Assembly: GCF_019443405.1 (NCBI RefSeq)
Contig: NZ_CP080376.1
Span: 2,666,001-2,730,000, forward strand
DNA from: Brevundimonas sp. PAMC22021
GTDB lineage: Bacteria > Pseudomonadota > Alphaproteobacteria > Caulobacterales > Caulobacteraceae
Length of the DNA: 64,000 nucleotides
Direction of reading: 5' to 3'
The first letter of the stretch is position 1, and every line of letters starts with the position of its first letter. A model generated the notes under the pieces. That model was not told the DNA's origin, made no database searches, and was given only the letters and a program-made list of their open reading frames with translations. The translations under genes were made by a program, and so were the position numbers. Of the stretch, positions 8,829 through 18,579 are shown one piece after another.

Positions 8829-10184
8829 TTATTCTGCGGCGGGGTGGACCCACTCGGCGAACAGGGGGTGCAGATCGACGCCGGTCGCGCCCTGCATGGC
8901 CGCCTCGAAGTCTCGCGACGTCACCGAACGCCCGACCTGCGCGGCCGTAAAGTCGGCCACCCCGCGCCAGAACGCCTCCTCGCCCATGCGCGTCCGAAGT
9001 TCGTGCAGGAAGACGGCCGCCTTGGAATACTGGAAGCACCGGCGCGTGGCGAGGGAAGGGTAATCGCCCGAATAGGCCAGCGGAACATCGCGCCATGCCT
9101 CCCGACAGCGCATCCAGCGGCTGCGCGCCAGCTCGATCTCGCGCCGGTAGGCCGCGTCGCCCCAGCGATGTTCTTTCCAGCTGGCGACCATGAAGGTGAC
9201 CACGCCCTCGTTCAGCCAGAACTGCGACAGGTCTGTCGCCGTGACGCGATTGCCCCACCATTGATGCGCCAGTTCATGAGCGACCGCCCAGTCCTCGGCG
9301 GGATCGGTCAGCATGGGCTCCATCGCGCCGCCGCCCAAGGTGCTGTGGGAGATCGCCTCCTGCGCTTCCCACGCGTCCGGAACATAGAGCTGGCTATAGC
9401 GGTCGGCGGGATAGGGGACGCCGGCGCGACCCGCGAAATATTCCAACATGGCGCAGGTCGGGCCAAACAAGGCCGCGACCTGTTGGGCTGGCGCGGACGA
9501 CAGGACGTCGAGCCGCGCGGCGCATCCGCTCGTCACGTCGTGTGGCCTCAGCCGCCCGGCGACAAATCCGTGGACATAGGCGGAGTAGGGCTCGGTCGTG
9601 CGCCAGCGGTGCAGTTCGTCCTCGCCGTCGCGCGCGGCGCCGAGCTCCGTTCCCGGGCCGAGCGTCCGCATGCCCCGGGGCGTTCGGATCGTCAGGTCGA
9701 AGGTGAACCGGTCTGCGAAATCCGCCTGATTGCACAGCATCCAGTCGCAGGAGAAGTAGGTGGAATAGGCGAGGGTCTCGGACCGCCGGACGCCCCGGCC
9801 GGGCGCCGCCTCGTAGGTCAGGCGCAGCGAATGCCGGCTGTTCGCGTCCAGCGTGCGCCCAAGCCGGATGTTGATCGCATCTCCGCTCGTGCGCCAGTCC
9901 TCGAGCGCGCGGCCGTCGAGGCTCAGCGTGGCGATCTGGAGCGGGCCGCCCGTGAAGCGAAGCCGGTCCCCGGCCGTTTGGGCCTGGAAGACCATCGTCT
10001 GCGCGCCCGTCAGTTCGTTCGGTTCGGCGAAGGGCGCGATCTCCACGTCCTGATGCAGGATGTCGAAAGCGACGACGGCCTCGGGCCGCGGCGCTGAAGC
10101 CGGCCGAGCGGCGGGCGGCGTCGATGAACAGGCGGCGACCAGGGTCACCGCCGCCCACGCGATCCCCTGTCGAAACAAGCCCAA
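8829..10184 (-). CDS. M1-family aminopeptidase-like lipoprotein
   Basis: A 451-residue exported lipoprotein. The signal sequence ends in a lipobox around LVAAC, with Cys19 followed by SSTPP. An M1 fold follows: an N-terminal beta domain, a GGGAMEP stretch near 284-290 resembling the substrate-binding GAMEN motif, then zinc ligands HELAH at 303-307 and Glu326 in LNEG, exactly the HExxH-x18-E spacing of family M1. It is shorter than classical aminopeptidase N and lacks the large C-terminal helical domain. A role in periplasmic peptide trimming is inferred. It starts nine bases after gshB ends and is probably co-transcribed with it. Confidence 0.9.
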   Translation of the reverse strand: MGLFRQGIAWAAVTLVAACSSTPPAARPASAPRPEAVVAFDILHQDVEIAPFAEPNELTGAQTMVFQAQTAGDRLRFTGGPLQIATLSLDGRALEDWRTSGDAINIRLGRTLDANSRHSLRLTYEAAPGRGVRRSETLAYSTYFSCDWMLCNQADFADRFTFDLTIRTPRGMRTLGPGTELGAARDGEDELHRWRTTEPYSAYVHGFVAGRLRPHDVTSGCAARLDVLSSAPAQQVAALFGPTCAMLEYFAGRAGVPYPADRYSQLYVPDAWEAQEAISHSTLGGGAMEPMLTDPAEDWAVAHELAHQWWGNRVTATDLSQFWLNEGVVTFMVASWKEHRWGDAAYRREIELARSRWMRCREAWRDVPLAYSGDYPSLATRRCFQYSKAAVFLHELRTRMGEEAFWRGVADFTAAQVGRSVTSRDFEAAMQGATGVDLHPLFAEWVHPAAE

Positions 10185-10193
10185 TGCCGACGA

Positions 10194-11144
10194 TCAGGCG
10201 GAGGGGACGCGCTTGGACTCGATGGCGTCCCACATCAGGGCCGCCGCATCGACGCCGGAGAAGCGCTTCAGCTGCTGGGCGCCCGTTGGGGAGGTGACGT
10301 TGATCTCGGTCAGGTAGTCGCCGATCACGTCGATGCCGACGAACAAGAGGCCCCGTTCGCGCAGCGTGGGCCCGATGGCGGCGCAGATCTCACGGTCGCG
10401 CGGGGTCAGTTCGACCGGTGCGGCGGTGCCGCCGACACGTAGGTTGGAGCGCACCTGATCCTTGGCCGGCACGCGGTTGATGGCGCCGACCGGCTCCCCG
10501 TCGATCAGGATGATGCGCTTGTCGCCGGCCGAGACGGCGGGAATGAACTTCTGGATCACCAGCGGGTCGCGCGATCCCGCGGCGTGGATCTCGATCAGCG
10601 CCTCCAGGTTCGGATCGTCGGCCTTCAACCGCACCACGCCCGAGCCGGCCGCGCCGTGCAGGGGCTTCAGCACCACGTCGCCGTGGCGGCGGTGGAAATC
10701 CAACAGGGCGACCGGATCGGACGAGATCAGCGTCGGCGGCTGCAGGCCCGGGAACCGCGTGGCGAGAAGCTTCTCCGGCGCCGAGCGCACCTCGGCCGGG
10801 TCGTTCACCACCAGGGTCTGCGGATGCACCGTTTCCAGCAGGTAGGTGGCGGTGACATAGGCCATGTCGAACGGCGGATCCTGGCGCATCAGGATCACGT
10901 CCACATCCTTCGATAGGTCCAGCCGGACCTCTTCACCGAAGGAAACATGATCGCCCTGCGTCTGGCGCAGCGTCGCCGGGCGCGCGCGGCAGAACAGGCG
11001 GCCGTCCTCCAGCGCCAGGGTGCGGAAGTCGTAGATCCACAGCGCGTGGCCCCGATCCTGCGCCGTCGTGGCCATCAGCCAGGTGGTGTCGGACTCGATG
11101 TTGACGGACTCGACGGGGTCCATCTGAATGGCGACACGAAGCAT
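10194..11144 (-). CDS. gshB: glutathione synthetase
   Basis: A 316-residue ATP-grasp enzyme that joins gamma-glutamylcysteine and glycine to make glutathione. Family motifs are clear: an N-terminal [14 protein letters not shown], then [14 protein letters not shown], the ATP-grasp stretch [30 protein letters not shown] and a C-terminal EINVTSPTG metal-binding motif. The length matches bacterial GshB. An AGGA ribosome binding site lies eight bases before the ATG. gshA is not in the window. Confidence 0.97.
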   Translation of the reverse strand: MLRVAIQMDPVESVNIESDTTWLMATTAQDRGHALWIYDFRTLALEDGRLFCRARPATLRQTQGDHVSFGEEVRLDLSKDVDVILMRQDPPFDMAYVTATYLLETVHPQTLVVNDPAEVRSAPEKLLATRFPGLQPPTLISSDPVALLDFHRRHGDVVLKPLHGAAGSGVVRLKADDPNLEALIEIHAAGSRDPLVIQKFIPAVSAGDKRIILIDGEPVGAINRVPAKDQVRSNLRVGGTAAPVELTPRDREICAAIGPTLRERGLLFVGIDVIGDYLTEINVTSPTGAQQLKRFSGVDAAALMWDAIESKRVPSA

Positions 11145-11221
11145 GGGGAGGTCCTGAAGGCGGGCGGGTCAGCTTCGCTAATGGGTCCGCCGCCCCCGGG
11201 GCGCAAGGCCGCGCCGGAGGA

Positions 11222-11788
11222 TCAGGGCGCTTCGGGGGCCTCCGGCGCCTCGGGCGCTTCCGGAGCCTCTGGCGCTTCCGGCGGCTCGGGCGCGTCGTCG
11301 AGCGACTCCTCGACTTCGGCCAGGGCGTATTCGGTCATCAGCTTGTAGGTCTCCAGCTGCTCCGGGTCCGGATTGGTCCAGGCGCTGTTGGCGGCGATGC
11401 CCGTCCCCACCGCCGAGGCCTGCTGGATGGAGGCCTGCACCTCCGGGTCGTTCATGGCCTCGGCCACCACGGCGTCGACGTCGACCTCGGCCAGGGCTTC
11501 GGCCGCGATGGCGCTGGCCGAGGCGGCGGCCATGGCGGTGAAGGCCGTGACCTCCGGCTGGTGCTCGGCCCACAGGGCGGCGACACGCGCGGCGCGCTCG
11601 CTTTCGCTCAAGGCCTTGTCGGCGGCGATGGCCTCGGCGCGGGCGCCGAAAGCCTCCATGCGCGCTTCAAAGGCCTCGGCGGCGGCTTCGAGCCTGGCTT
11701 CGGCGGAAGGTGCGGGCGTCGCCTGCTGGGCCAGGGCCGGCGCGGCGGCGGACAGGACGGCGGCGGCGGAAAGGAGGGCGCGGATCAT
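11222..11788 (-). CDS. secreted protein with C-terminal Pro-Glu-Ala repeats
   Basis: A 188-residue hypothetical exported protein. The start is the ATG giving MIRALLS, preceded by GGAAG; it begins a clean signal peptide ending APALAQ. The middle is alanine- and glutamate-rich and predicted helical. The last 22 residues are a Pro-Glu-Ala repeat ending exactly at the stop codon. Residues 30-95 resemble residues 45-110 of the secreted protein two genes upstream (12542-13018): both carry EAFGAR followed by a QPE..AF segment, so they look like paralogues flanking the LysE gene. Function unknown; probably periplasmic. Confidence 0.75.
   Translation of the reverse strand: MIRALLSAAAVLSAAAPALAQQATPAPSAEARLEAAAEAFEARMEAFGARAEAIAADKALSESERAARVAALWAEHQPEVTAFTAMAAASASAIAAEALAEVDVDAVVAEAMNDPEVQASIQQASAVGTGIAANSAWTNPDPEQLETYKLMTEYALAEVEESLDDAPEPPEAPEAPEAPEAPEAPEAP
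11225..11290 (-). repeat. Pro-Glu-Ala codon repeat at a gene's 3' end
   Basis: A nine-base-unit tandem repeat encodes the Glu-Ala-Pro tail (residues 167-188) of the secreted protein. Six complete Glu-Ala-Pro units run up to the stop codon. Such tracts can change copy number by slippage. Confidence 0.85.
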
Positions 11789-11866
11789 GGCGGGCTTCCG
11801 GTGTTTGACCGCCGCGAGGGTCGGCCCAACGCCGCCCGGCCTCAAGTGAAATCGCGGTAAGGCGGG

Positions 11867-12499
11867 CTACAGCCGCATGGCGATCAGCACCGCGGCGGTC
11901 AGCAGCAGCAGGCCCACGAAGACGTTGAAGCCCCGGCGAAAGCGCGGCTCCCGCATCCGGCGCGACAGGGCGGCGCCGGACAGGGCGTAGGCGCTCATGG
12001 CCAACGTATCCAGACCGATCATGGCGACGGCGAACAGCGCCAGCTGCGGCCAGACCGGCCGGGCCGTGTCGATGAACGGCGGCAGCACGGCGGTGAAGAA
12101 CAGAATGGCCTTGGGATTGGCGATCTGGACCGCAAAGCCGTTGGCATAGGCGTTGCCGCCGCCCCGCACCGCGATCTCGGACGGGTCGGAAGGGTTGCGA
12201 AAGGCGCCGTGCAGGGCCTTCAGCCCCAGCCAGGCGACATACAGCGCGCCGCCGATAGCGATCAGCCGGAACACGGCGGGAAAAGCCGCCACCAGGGCGC
12301 CGAGGCCCAGCGCCGCCGCCCCGAACCAGACGAGGCTGGCGCTGTTCATGCCGGCCACGCTGACCAGGGCCGAGGCGCGGCCCCGCTGCACGCCCGAGGC
12401 CACGGCGAACAGGTTCGCCGGGCCGGGCGTGATCGCCATCACCGCCATGATCCCCAGAAAGGTGGTGAACAGGTGCGGATCGACGGGCAGGACGGGCAT
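11867..12499 (-). CDS. LysE/RhtB-family amino-acid exporter
   Basis: A 210-residue inner-membrane protein with about six hydrophobic helices. The family signature ITPGPANLFAVASG in the first helix and IANPKAILFFTAVLPPF in the middle mark the LysE/RhtB superfamily, which exports amino acids or their derivatives. The substrate (lysine, threonine, homoserine lactone or other) cannot be told. It lies between two related secreted-protein genes on the same strand. Confidence 0.93.
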   Translation of the reverse strand: MPVLPVDPHLFTTFLGIMAVMAITPGPANLFAVASGVQRGRASALVSVAGMNSASLVWFGAAALGLGALVAAFPAVFRLIAIGGALYVAWLGLKALHGAFRNPSDPSEIAVRGGGNAYANGFAVQIANPKAILFFTAVLPPFIDTARPVWPQLALFAVAMIGLDTLAMSAYALSGAALSRRMREPRFRRGFNVFVGLLLLTAAVLIAMRL

Positions 12500-12541
12500 G
12501 GCGGCGGTGTCGGACCCGCCGCCCGTCGCGTCAAGCCGCGA

Positions 12542-13018
12542 TCAGTGCTGGTGCGGCGCCGTCGCCGGAGCGGCCGAGACGGACGCCTTTTCCAGATCGG
12601 CGCGGGCCTCGGCCGGCGCCCCTCTGACGGCGGACACGGCTTGCGCCATGCCGGTGGTGAAGCCGGCGCGCTGATCATCAGGAATTTGCGAGGCCTGAGC
12701 GGCGACAAAGGTCTCCAGTTCGGTGGCGAAGGCGTCGGCCTCCGGCTGGTAGCGCGCCTGGATCGCGTCCAGGTCTGTCTTCGCCCTGGCCGTATCGGAG
12801 CCGGCAGCCGTCCGGGCCGCCTGCATTTCCGTGATCATGGCCTGAATGCGAGCGCCAAAGGCTTCGCCCTTGGCCTGCAACTGGGCGGGGTCGAGCGTGG
12901 CCGGCTGAGCCGGTGTGGCGGCGGCCGGCGGCGAGGCCGGGGTCTGAGCATCGGTCTGCGCCAGCGCCGGAGCGGCGACGGCGAGGGCCAGAATGGAAAC
13001 AGCGGCGAGCAGGCGCAT
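12542..13018 (-). CDS. secreted alanine-rich protein, paralogue of the 11222-11788 protein
   Basis: A 158-residue hypothetical exported protein. The start is the ATG giving MRLLAAV, with GGAGCC upstream; the signal peptide ends APALAQ, identical to that of its downstream relative. A Pro/Ala/Thr-rich linker follows, then a helical region with GEAFGARIQAM and ARYQPEADAFATE, which aligns by eye with the 11222-11788 protein. It ends HQH. No family is recognised. It lies between the LysE exporter and argG, behind a hairpin with a T run that may terminate argG transcription. Confidence 0.75.
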   Translation of the reverse strand: MRLLAAVSILALAVAAPALAQTDAQTPASPPAAATPAQPATLDPAQLQAKGEAFGARIQAMITEMQAARTAAGSDTARAKTDLDAIQARYQPEADAFATELETFVAAQASQIPDDQRAGFTTGMAQAVSAVRGAPAEARADLEKASVSAAPATAPHQH

Positions 13019-13030
13019 GGGACGGGCTCC

Positions 13031-13071
13031 AAAAACAGGTCCGCCACCGTGACGCGGGATCACGGCGGCGG
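13031..13071 (-). terminator. terminator after argG
   Basis: On the minus strand a 12-base stem with one internal mismatch (CCGCCGCCGTGA with TCACGGTGGCGG) and a seven-base loop is followed five bases later by TTTTT. It sits between argG and the next gene, close to that gene's ribosome binding site, so it could also act as an attenuator. Confidence 0.7.
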
Positions 13072-13105
13072 CAAGTGAGCGATCGTTCATGGACGCCGGT
13101 CGGCG

Positions 13106-14335
13106 TCAGCCCCCGCGCTGGTCCCGGCGCGCCAGCACCCGCAGGCGCAGGGCGTTCAGCTTGATGAAGCCGGCGGCGTCGCGGTGGTCGTACGCCTGCA
13201 CGCCTTCCTCGAACGTCACCAGGTCCTGGTCGTAGAGGGAGAAGGGGCTCTCGCGGCCGATCACCTGGACGTTGCCCTTGTACAGCTTGACCCGCACCGT
13301 GCCCGAGACCTTGGCTTGGGAGTGGTCGATGGCCGCCTGCAGCATCTCGCGCTCGGGCGAGAACCAGAAGCCGTTGTAGATCAGCTGGGCGTATTTCACC
13401 GCCAGCTCGTCCTTCAGGTGCATGGCCCCGCGATCCAGGGTGATCGACTCGATCCCCCGGTGGGCGGCCAGCAGAATGGTTCCGCCCGGCGTCTCATAGA
13501 CCCCGCGCGACTTCATCCCGACGAAGCGGTTCTCGACCAGGTCGAGGCGTCCCACGCCGTTATCGTGGCCCAGCTGGTTCAGCCGGGTCAGGATCTCGGC
13601 CGGGCTCATCAGCTCGCCGTCGATCGAGACGGCGTCGCCGCGCTCGAAGCCCAGGGTGAAGACGGTCGGCGTATCCGGCGCGTCTTCGGGAGAAATGGTG
13701 CGCTGGTGCACGAACTCCGGCGCCTCGACCGCCGGGTCCTCCAGCACCTTGCCCTCGGAGGAGGAGTGCAGAAGGTTGGCGTCGACGCTGAACGGCGCCT
13801 CGCCGCGCTTGTCCTTGGAGATCGGGATCTGGTTCTTCTCGGCGAAGTCCAGCAGGGCCTCGCGCGACCGGAACTCCCATTCGCGCCAGGGAGCGATGAC
13901 GTGGATGTCGGGGTTCAGGGCATAGTAGCTCAGCTCGAACCGCACCTGGTCATTGCCCTTGCCGGTGGCGCCGTGACAGACGGCGTCGGCGCCGACCTGG
14001 CGGGCGATCTCGATCTGGCGCTGGGCGATCAGTGGCCGGGCGATGGAGGTGCCGAGCAGGTACTGGCCTTCATAGACGGTGTTGGCGCGGAACATCGGAA
14101 ACACGAAGTCGCGCACGAACTCTTCGCGCAGGTCGTCGATGAAGATGTTTTCCGGCTTGATGCCCAGCTTCAGCGCCTTTTCGCGCGCCGGGCCCAACTC
14201 CTCGCCCTGACCCAAGTCGGCGGTGAAGGTCACCACCTCCGCCTCATATTCCGTCTGCAGCCACTTCAGGATGATGGAGGTGTCGAGGCCGCCGGAATAG
14301 GCGAGGACGACCTTCTTGATCGGGCTTGAGGACAT
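13106..14335 (-). CDS. argG: argininosuccinate synthase
   Basis: A 409-residue enzyme joining citrulline and aspartate with ATP in arginine synthesis. The start [16 protein letters not shown] puts the ATP-binding P-loop-like motif AYSGGLDTS at residues 12-20, as usual; a longer upstream frame is not needed. Other family motifs are [15 protein letters not shown] (here [11 protein letters not shown]), the [10 protein letters not shown] stretch and [13 protein letters not shown]. Length is normal for the type I family. Other arginine genes are not in the window. Confidence 0.97.
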   Translation of the reverse strand: MSSSPIKKVVLAYSGGLDTSIILKWLQTEYEAEVVTFTADLGQGEELGPAREKALKLGIKPENIFIDDLREEFVRDFVFPMFRANTVYEGQYLLGTSIARPLIAQRQIEIARQVGADAVCHGATGKGNDQVRFELSYYALNPDIHVIAPWREWEFRSREALLDFAEKNQIPISKDKRGEAPFSVDANLLHSSSEGKVLEDPAVEAPEFVHQRTISPEDAPDTPTVFTLGFERGDAVSIDGELMSPAEILTRLNQLGHDNGVGRLDLVENRFVGMKSRGVYETPGGTILLAAHRGIESITLDRGAMHLKDELAVKYAQLIYNGFWFSPEREMLQAAIDHSQAKVSGTVRVKLYKGNVQVIGRESPFSLYDQDLVTFEEGVQAYDHRDAAGFIKLNALRLRVLARRDQRGG

Positions 14336-14443
14336 AGGGGCGTTTCTTTCGCGACCGCTCGGGGAGGAGGCGGGGGAAGGATGGATCGACGCGCGCATAA
14401 GACCCGCGCCGCCTTGATGCAAATTCTACTGTTCCAAAGGTGA

Positions 14444-15373
14444 TCAGCGGGTCAGGTCGGACCAGCGCCAGCGGTCGCGGCCCAGCGCCACGCGCGGCCC
14501 GCCGGAGCGGTCGGTCAGTGCGATCACCACCAGCCCGCGCACCGGCGGCGCCCGGCAGGCGGCGGGGGCGAATGCGACCTCGACCGCCACCGCCTGGCGC
14601 ACCGAGGCCAGCCCCTTGCCGTCCTGTCCCCGGCTGCGCAGCCAGTCGCCGTTCCAGACCAGAAGCGCGCCGCCCGGACCGAACTCGTCCTGGGCCCGCT
14701 CGGCCGCCGCCAGCACGGCCGGCGCGTCGCGCAAGGCATCCTGAAGCCGGCGCACCATGTCGCAGCCGCCGTTGGAGCCTGCACCGGAGCCCGATCCGAC
14801 GCCTGATCCCGATCCACCGCCGGCGCCGCCGCCCGAGCCGCCGCTGCCGGCCCCTGAGCCCTGCCCGCCGGCCGATCCGCCCGCCACGGTCGCGCCCGCC
14901 AGCGCGCCTTCGCCCAGGCGCTGGATCAGGTCGGACGGCACGGTCGCCAGGGCTACGGTCGGCACGGGCGAGGGCGCGGGCAGGCGCGCGGGGCGCGGCC
15001 GGACGGGCGAGACCGGTGTCGGCGTCGGCCGGGGCGCCGGGCGGATCACCGGCGTCGGCGCTAGGGTGGGCTGCGGCGGCGTTTGCGGCGCCGGAGGCGA
15101 CGGTGCGGCTGCGCTGGCCGCCGGATCGGGCGCGCTCGCGGCCGGCGATCCGCCGCCGCCCGCCTCGCCGTCCGGCCCCGGGACCGGGGTCACCGGCGGC
15201 GTGGGCGCGGGAATGAGGGTGACCTCCACCGCGGCGGGCGGTTGCAGCGGCGCCCGCGGCGCTTGCGGCAGAAGCATCAGCGCCAGCACCGAAAGATGCA
15301 GCAGCACGCTCGCCGCCAGGGCGCCCCGGCGGCGGGTTGGCGGCTTGGCCGATGGGCGGGAAACGGGCGTCAT
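14444..15373 (-). CDS. TonB-like proline-rich envelope protein, function unknown
   Basis: A 309-residue protein starting MTPVSRPSAK. It has a basic N-terminus, one membrane helix (about 18-36, SVLLHLSVLALML, typical of TonB/TolA-like anchors), a long Pro-rich region (37-150), a Gly/Ser-rich linker (155-202) and a C-terminal domain (203-309) with two Cys and a terminal RWRWSDL. The architecture is that of a protein spanning the periplasm from the inner membrane. The C-terminal domain does not show the TonB YP motif, and no exbB/exbD lies nearby, so it is not called tonB. Function unknown. Confidence 0.75.
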   Translation of the reverse strand: MTPVSRPSAKPPTRRRGALAASVLLHLSVLALMLLPQAPRAPLQPPAAVEVTLIPAPTPPVTPVPGPDGEAGGGGSPAASAPDPAASAAAPSPPAPQTPPQPTLAPTPVIRPAPRPTPTPVSPVRPRPARLPAPSPVPTVALATVPSDLIQRLGEGALAGATVAGGSAGGQGSGAGSGGSGGGAGGGSGSGVGSGSGAGSNGGCDMVRRLQDALRDAPAVLAAAERAQDEFGPGGALLVWNGDWLRSRGQDGKGLASVRQAVAVEVAFAPAACRAPPVRGLVVIALTDRSGGPRVALGRDRWRWSDLTR

Positions 15374-15573
15374 CCGGGCTCCGGCGGCGGGGCGACGCCC
15401 GCGATCCACCCCACCATCACCGGCAACGCGTCCGCATCGTGGCGGAACTTACGGCCAAGCTGCCGGGTTCTCGCCTTAGACGGGACATGAGGAGGCCTCT
15501 TGGCCCCGTCCAGATGACGATTGTGTGATGGACCGGGCGTCTTCCCCCAGCGCCCCAACAGGAGAAAAGCACT

Positions 15574-16146
15574 TTGACCCGTTCCAAGATGAGAACCGCT
15601 TCCGTAACGGCCGTACTGCTCGCCGTCGGCGTCGCCGCCAGCGGCTGCGCCAGCCACCGCTTCGTCCGTGACCAGGACGCGATCGTGAACAGCCGCGTCG
15701 ATGGCGTCGAACAGCGCGTCGGCCAGGTGGAAGGCACCGCCGGCGAGGCCCTGCGCCGCGCCACCGACGCCCAGAAGCTGGCCGAGGGCAAGTTCCTCTA
15801 TGAGGTCGTGCTGTCGGACGACTCGGTGAAGTTCCCGGTCGAGGGCGACTCGCTGTCGCCGGAAGCCGAAGCGCGCCTGCGCGAACTGGTGCAGCGCCTC
15901 AAGGCCGAGAATCGCAACGTCTATCTGGAAATCCAAGGCCACACCGACGCCACCGGCGACGCCCGGGCAAACGAGGCTCTGGGTCTGGCCCGCGCCGAGG
16001 CCGTGCGCCGCTTCATGAGCCGCGAGGGCATCGCGCTGAACCGGATGTCGACCATCTCGTACGGCGACACCTCGCCGGCCGCGCCCAACAACACCCGCGA
16101 AGGCCGCGCCCAGAACCGCCGCGTGGCGATCATCGTCCTCAGCTAG
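15574..16146 (+). CDS. OmpA-family peptidoglycan-associated lipoprotein
   Basis: A 190-residue lipoprotein. The start is a TTG: AGGAG lies nine bases upstream of it, whereas the next in-frame ATG would be 24 bases from that site. The signal sequence ends at a lipobox around ASGC (Cys25). A short coiled-coil-like region (about 35-70) follows, then an OmpA-like domain (about 75-190) with EIQGHTDATGDARANEALGL, the peptidoglycan-binding segment, and AQNRRVAIIV at the end. It probably tethers the outer membrane to the cell wall. A strong terminator follows at once, so it is probably a single-gene transcript. Confidence 0.9.
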   Translation: MTRSKMRTASVTAVLLAVGVAASGCASHRFVRDQDAIVNSRVDGVEQRVGQVEGTAGEALRRATDAQKLAEGKFLYEVVLSDDSVKFPVEGDSLSPEAEARLRELVQRLKAENRNVYLEIQGHTDATGDARANEALGLARAEAVRRFMSREGIALNRMSTISYGDTSPAAPNNTREGRAQNRRVAIIVLS

Positions 16147-16168
16147 GACGTCCTCTCACGAACATGAC

Positions 16169-16201
16169 AAAGGGCGGGGCGCCTCGCGCCTCGCCCTTTT
16201 C
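16169..16201 (+). terminator. terminator after the OmpA lipoprotein gene
   Basis: Stem AAAGGGCG with CGCCCTTT, an inner GGCGC/GCGCC helix and a trailing T run, 23 bases after the stop codon. Confidence 0.85.
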
Positions 16202-16210
16202 TGTGCGCGC

Positions 16211-16246
16211 AAGAGAAAGGGGCGGGACCTTTCGATCCCGCCCCTT
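16211..16246 (-). terminator. terminator after groEL
   Basis: A perfect 11-base-pair stem (AAGGGGCGGGA with TCCCGCCCCTT) around an eight-base loop. Read on the minus strand it is followed by TCTCTT, 30 bases after the groEL stop. Confidence 0.8.
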
Positions 16247-16275
16247 CCTTGTTCAAGCGATGAGCCTGGCGTGGA

Positions 16276-17958
<1,683 letters not shown>

Positions 17959-18039
17959 TTAGTGGCGAGCGGCGAGTGATCTCAAGTGACGGCGAAGGCG
18001 GAGGGTCCATCCAGGATCCGTCTCGCCACCCGCCACTAA
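17959..18039. repeat. imperfect inverted repeat in the groES-groEL spacer
   Basis: TTAGTGGCGAGCGGCGAG at 17959-17976 pairs with CTCGCCACCCGCCACTAA at 18022-18039, 16 of 18 positions. The 45 bases between them could form the loop. There is no T run on the minus strand after it, so it is not an ordinary terminator. It may be an RNA-processing or stability element, or a copy of a dispersed repeat. Confidence 0.7.
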
Positions 18040-18063
18040 ACACGCGCCGCTGAGGGTTGAGCC

Positions 18064-18351
18064 TTAGCTCAGCACTCCCAGCACGTCGGATTCCTTCATG
18101 ATGATCAGGTCGTCGCCGTCGATCTTGACCTCGGTGCCCGACCACTTGCCGAACAAGATGCGGTCGCCGGCCTTCAGTTCGAGCGCATTGACCACGCCCT
18201 TGTCATCGCGGGCGCCCGGGCCGACGGAGACGACTTCGCCTTCCTGCGGCTTTTCCTTGGCGGTGTCGGGGATGATGATCCCGCCCTTGGTCTTGGATTC
18301 TTCTTCAACGCGCTTGACCAGCACGCGGTCGCCGAGCGGACGAAACGCCAT
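18064..18351 (-). CDS. groES: co-chaperonin GroES (Hsp10)
   Basis: A 95-residue protein of normal length starting [10 protein letters not shown]. It has the mobile-loop segment [19 protein letters not shown] (about 17-35) that docks on GroEL, and the family motifs VVSVGPGAR and [14 protein letters not shown]. It caps the GroEL ring. AGGGAGA precedes the ATG. It is the first gene of the groESL operon and carries a promoter-operator region upstream. Confidence 0.98.
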   Translation of the reverse strand: MAFRPLGDRVLVKRVEEESKTKGGIIIPDTAKEKPQEGEVVSVGPGARDDKGVVNALELKAGDRILFGKWSGTEVKIDGDDLIIMKESDVLGVLS

Positions 18352-18420
18352 CGGTTCTCTCTCCCTGGAAGCCCCGTGGGGGGCGAGGTGAACGGTTTTC
18401 GCCGGCGCCGCCATCGCCCT

Positions 18421-18447
18421 TTGGCAATCGGGACGGCGGAGTGCCAG
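18421..18447 (-). promoter_or_regulatory. CIRCE-type HrcA operator upstream of groES
   Basis: On the minus strand CTGGCACTC, nine bases, GATTGCCAA. It is a slightly degenerate version of the CIRCE consensus TTAGCACTC-N9-GAGTGCTAA; the two arms pair at seven of nine positions. It lies about 70-96 bases upstream of the groES start, just downstream of the predicted transcription start, where bound HrcA would block transcription. Confidence 0.85.
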
Positions 18448-18457
18448 CGCGAGCGGG

Positions 18458-18486
18458 AGGTAGGCGGAGGCCCCCTCGCCGTCAAG
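18458..18486 (-). promoter_or_regulatory. probable groESL promoter
   Basis: On the minus strand a CTTGAC -35 element (18481-18486), a 17-base spacer and a CTACCT -10 element (18458-18463). The -35 CTTGA also fits heat-shock sigma-32 promoters. The predicted start falls just upstream of the CIRCE operator. Confidence 0.55.
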
Positions 18487-18497
18487 GCCGCGTGGAT

Positions 18498-18512
18498 GAA
18501 CGCCCGATGAAC
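18498..18512 (-). promoter_or_regulatory. SOS-box-like sequence in the groES/glycine-zipper intergenic region
   Basis: GAAC, seven bases, GAAC: an exact match in pattern to the alphaproteobacterial LexA operator. It lies upstream of the groES -35 element and 68 bases before the divergent glycine-zipper gene. Neither gene is a usual SOS gene, so chance is possible. Confidence 0.3.
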
Positions 18513-18579
18513 ATTTCCGGACGGGGTCGTTCAGCCTGACCCCTCTACAAGGGGTGCAACGGATCAACAGGAGGACGTC

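Noticed and set aside
15444-15469. GGAAC with a GGTT about 17 bases later upstream of the OmpA lipoprotein gene
   Set aside because: The -10 element lacks the C of CGTT and the site lies over 100 bases from the start codon.
18508-18532. EcfG-like TGAAC-N15-CGTT upstream of the glycine-zipper gene
   Set aside because: One mismatch in the -35 and a spacer of 15, outside the accepted 16-17.
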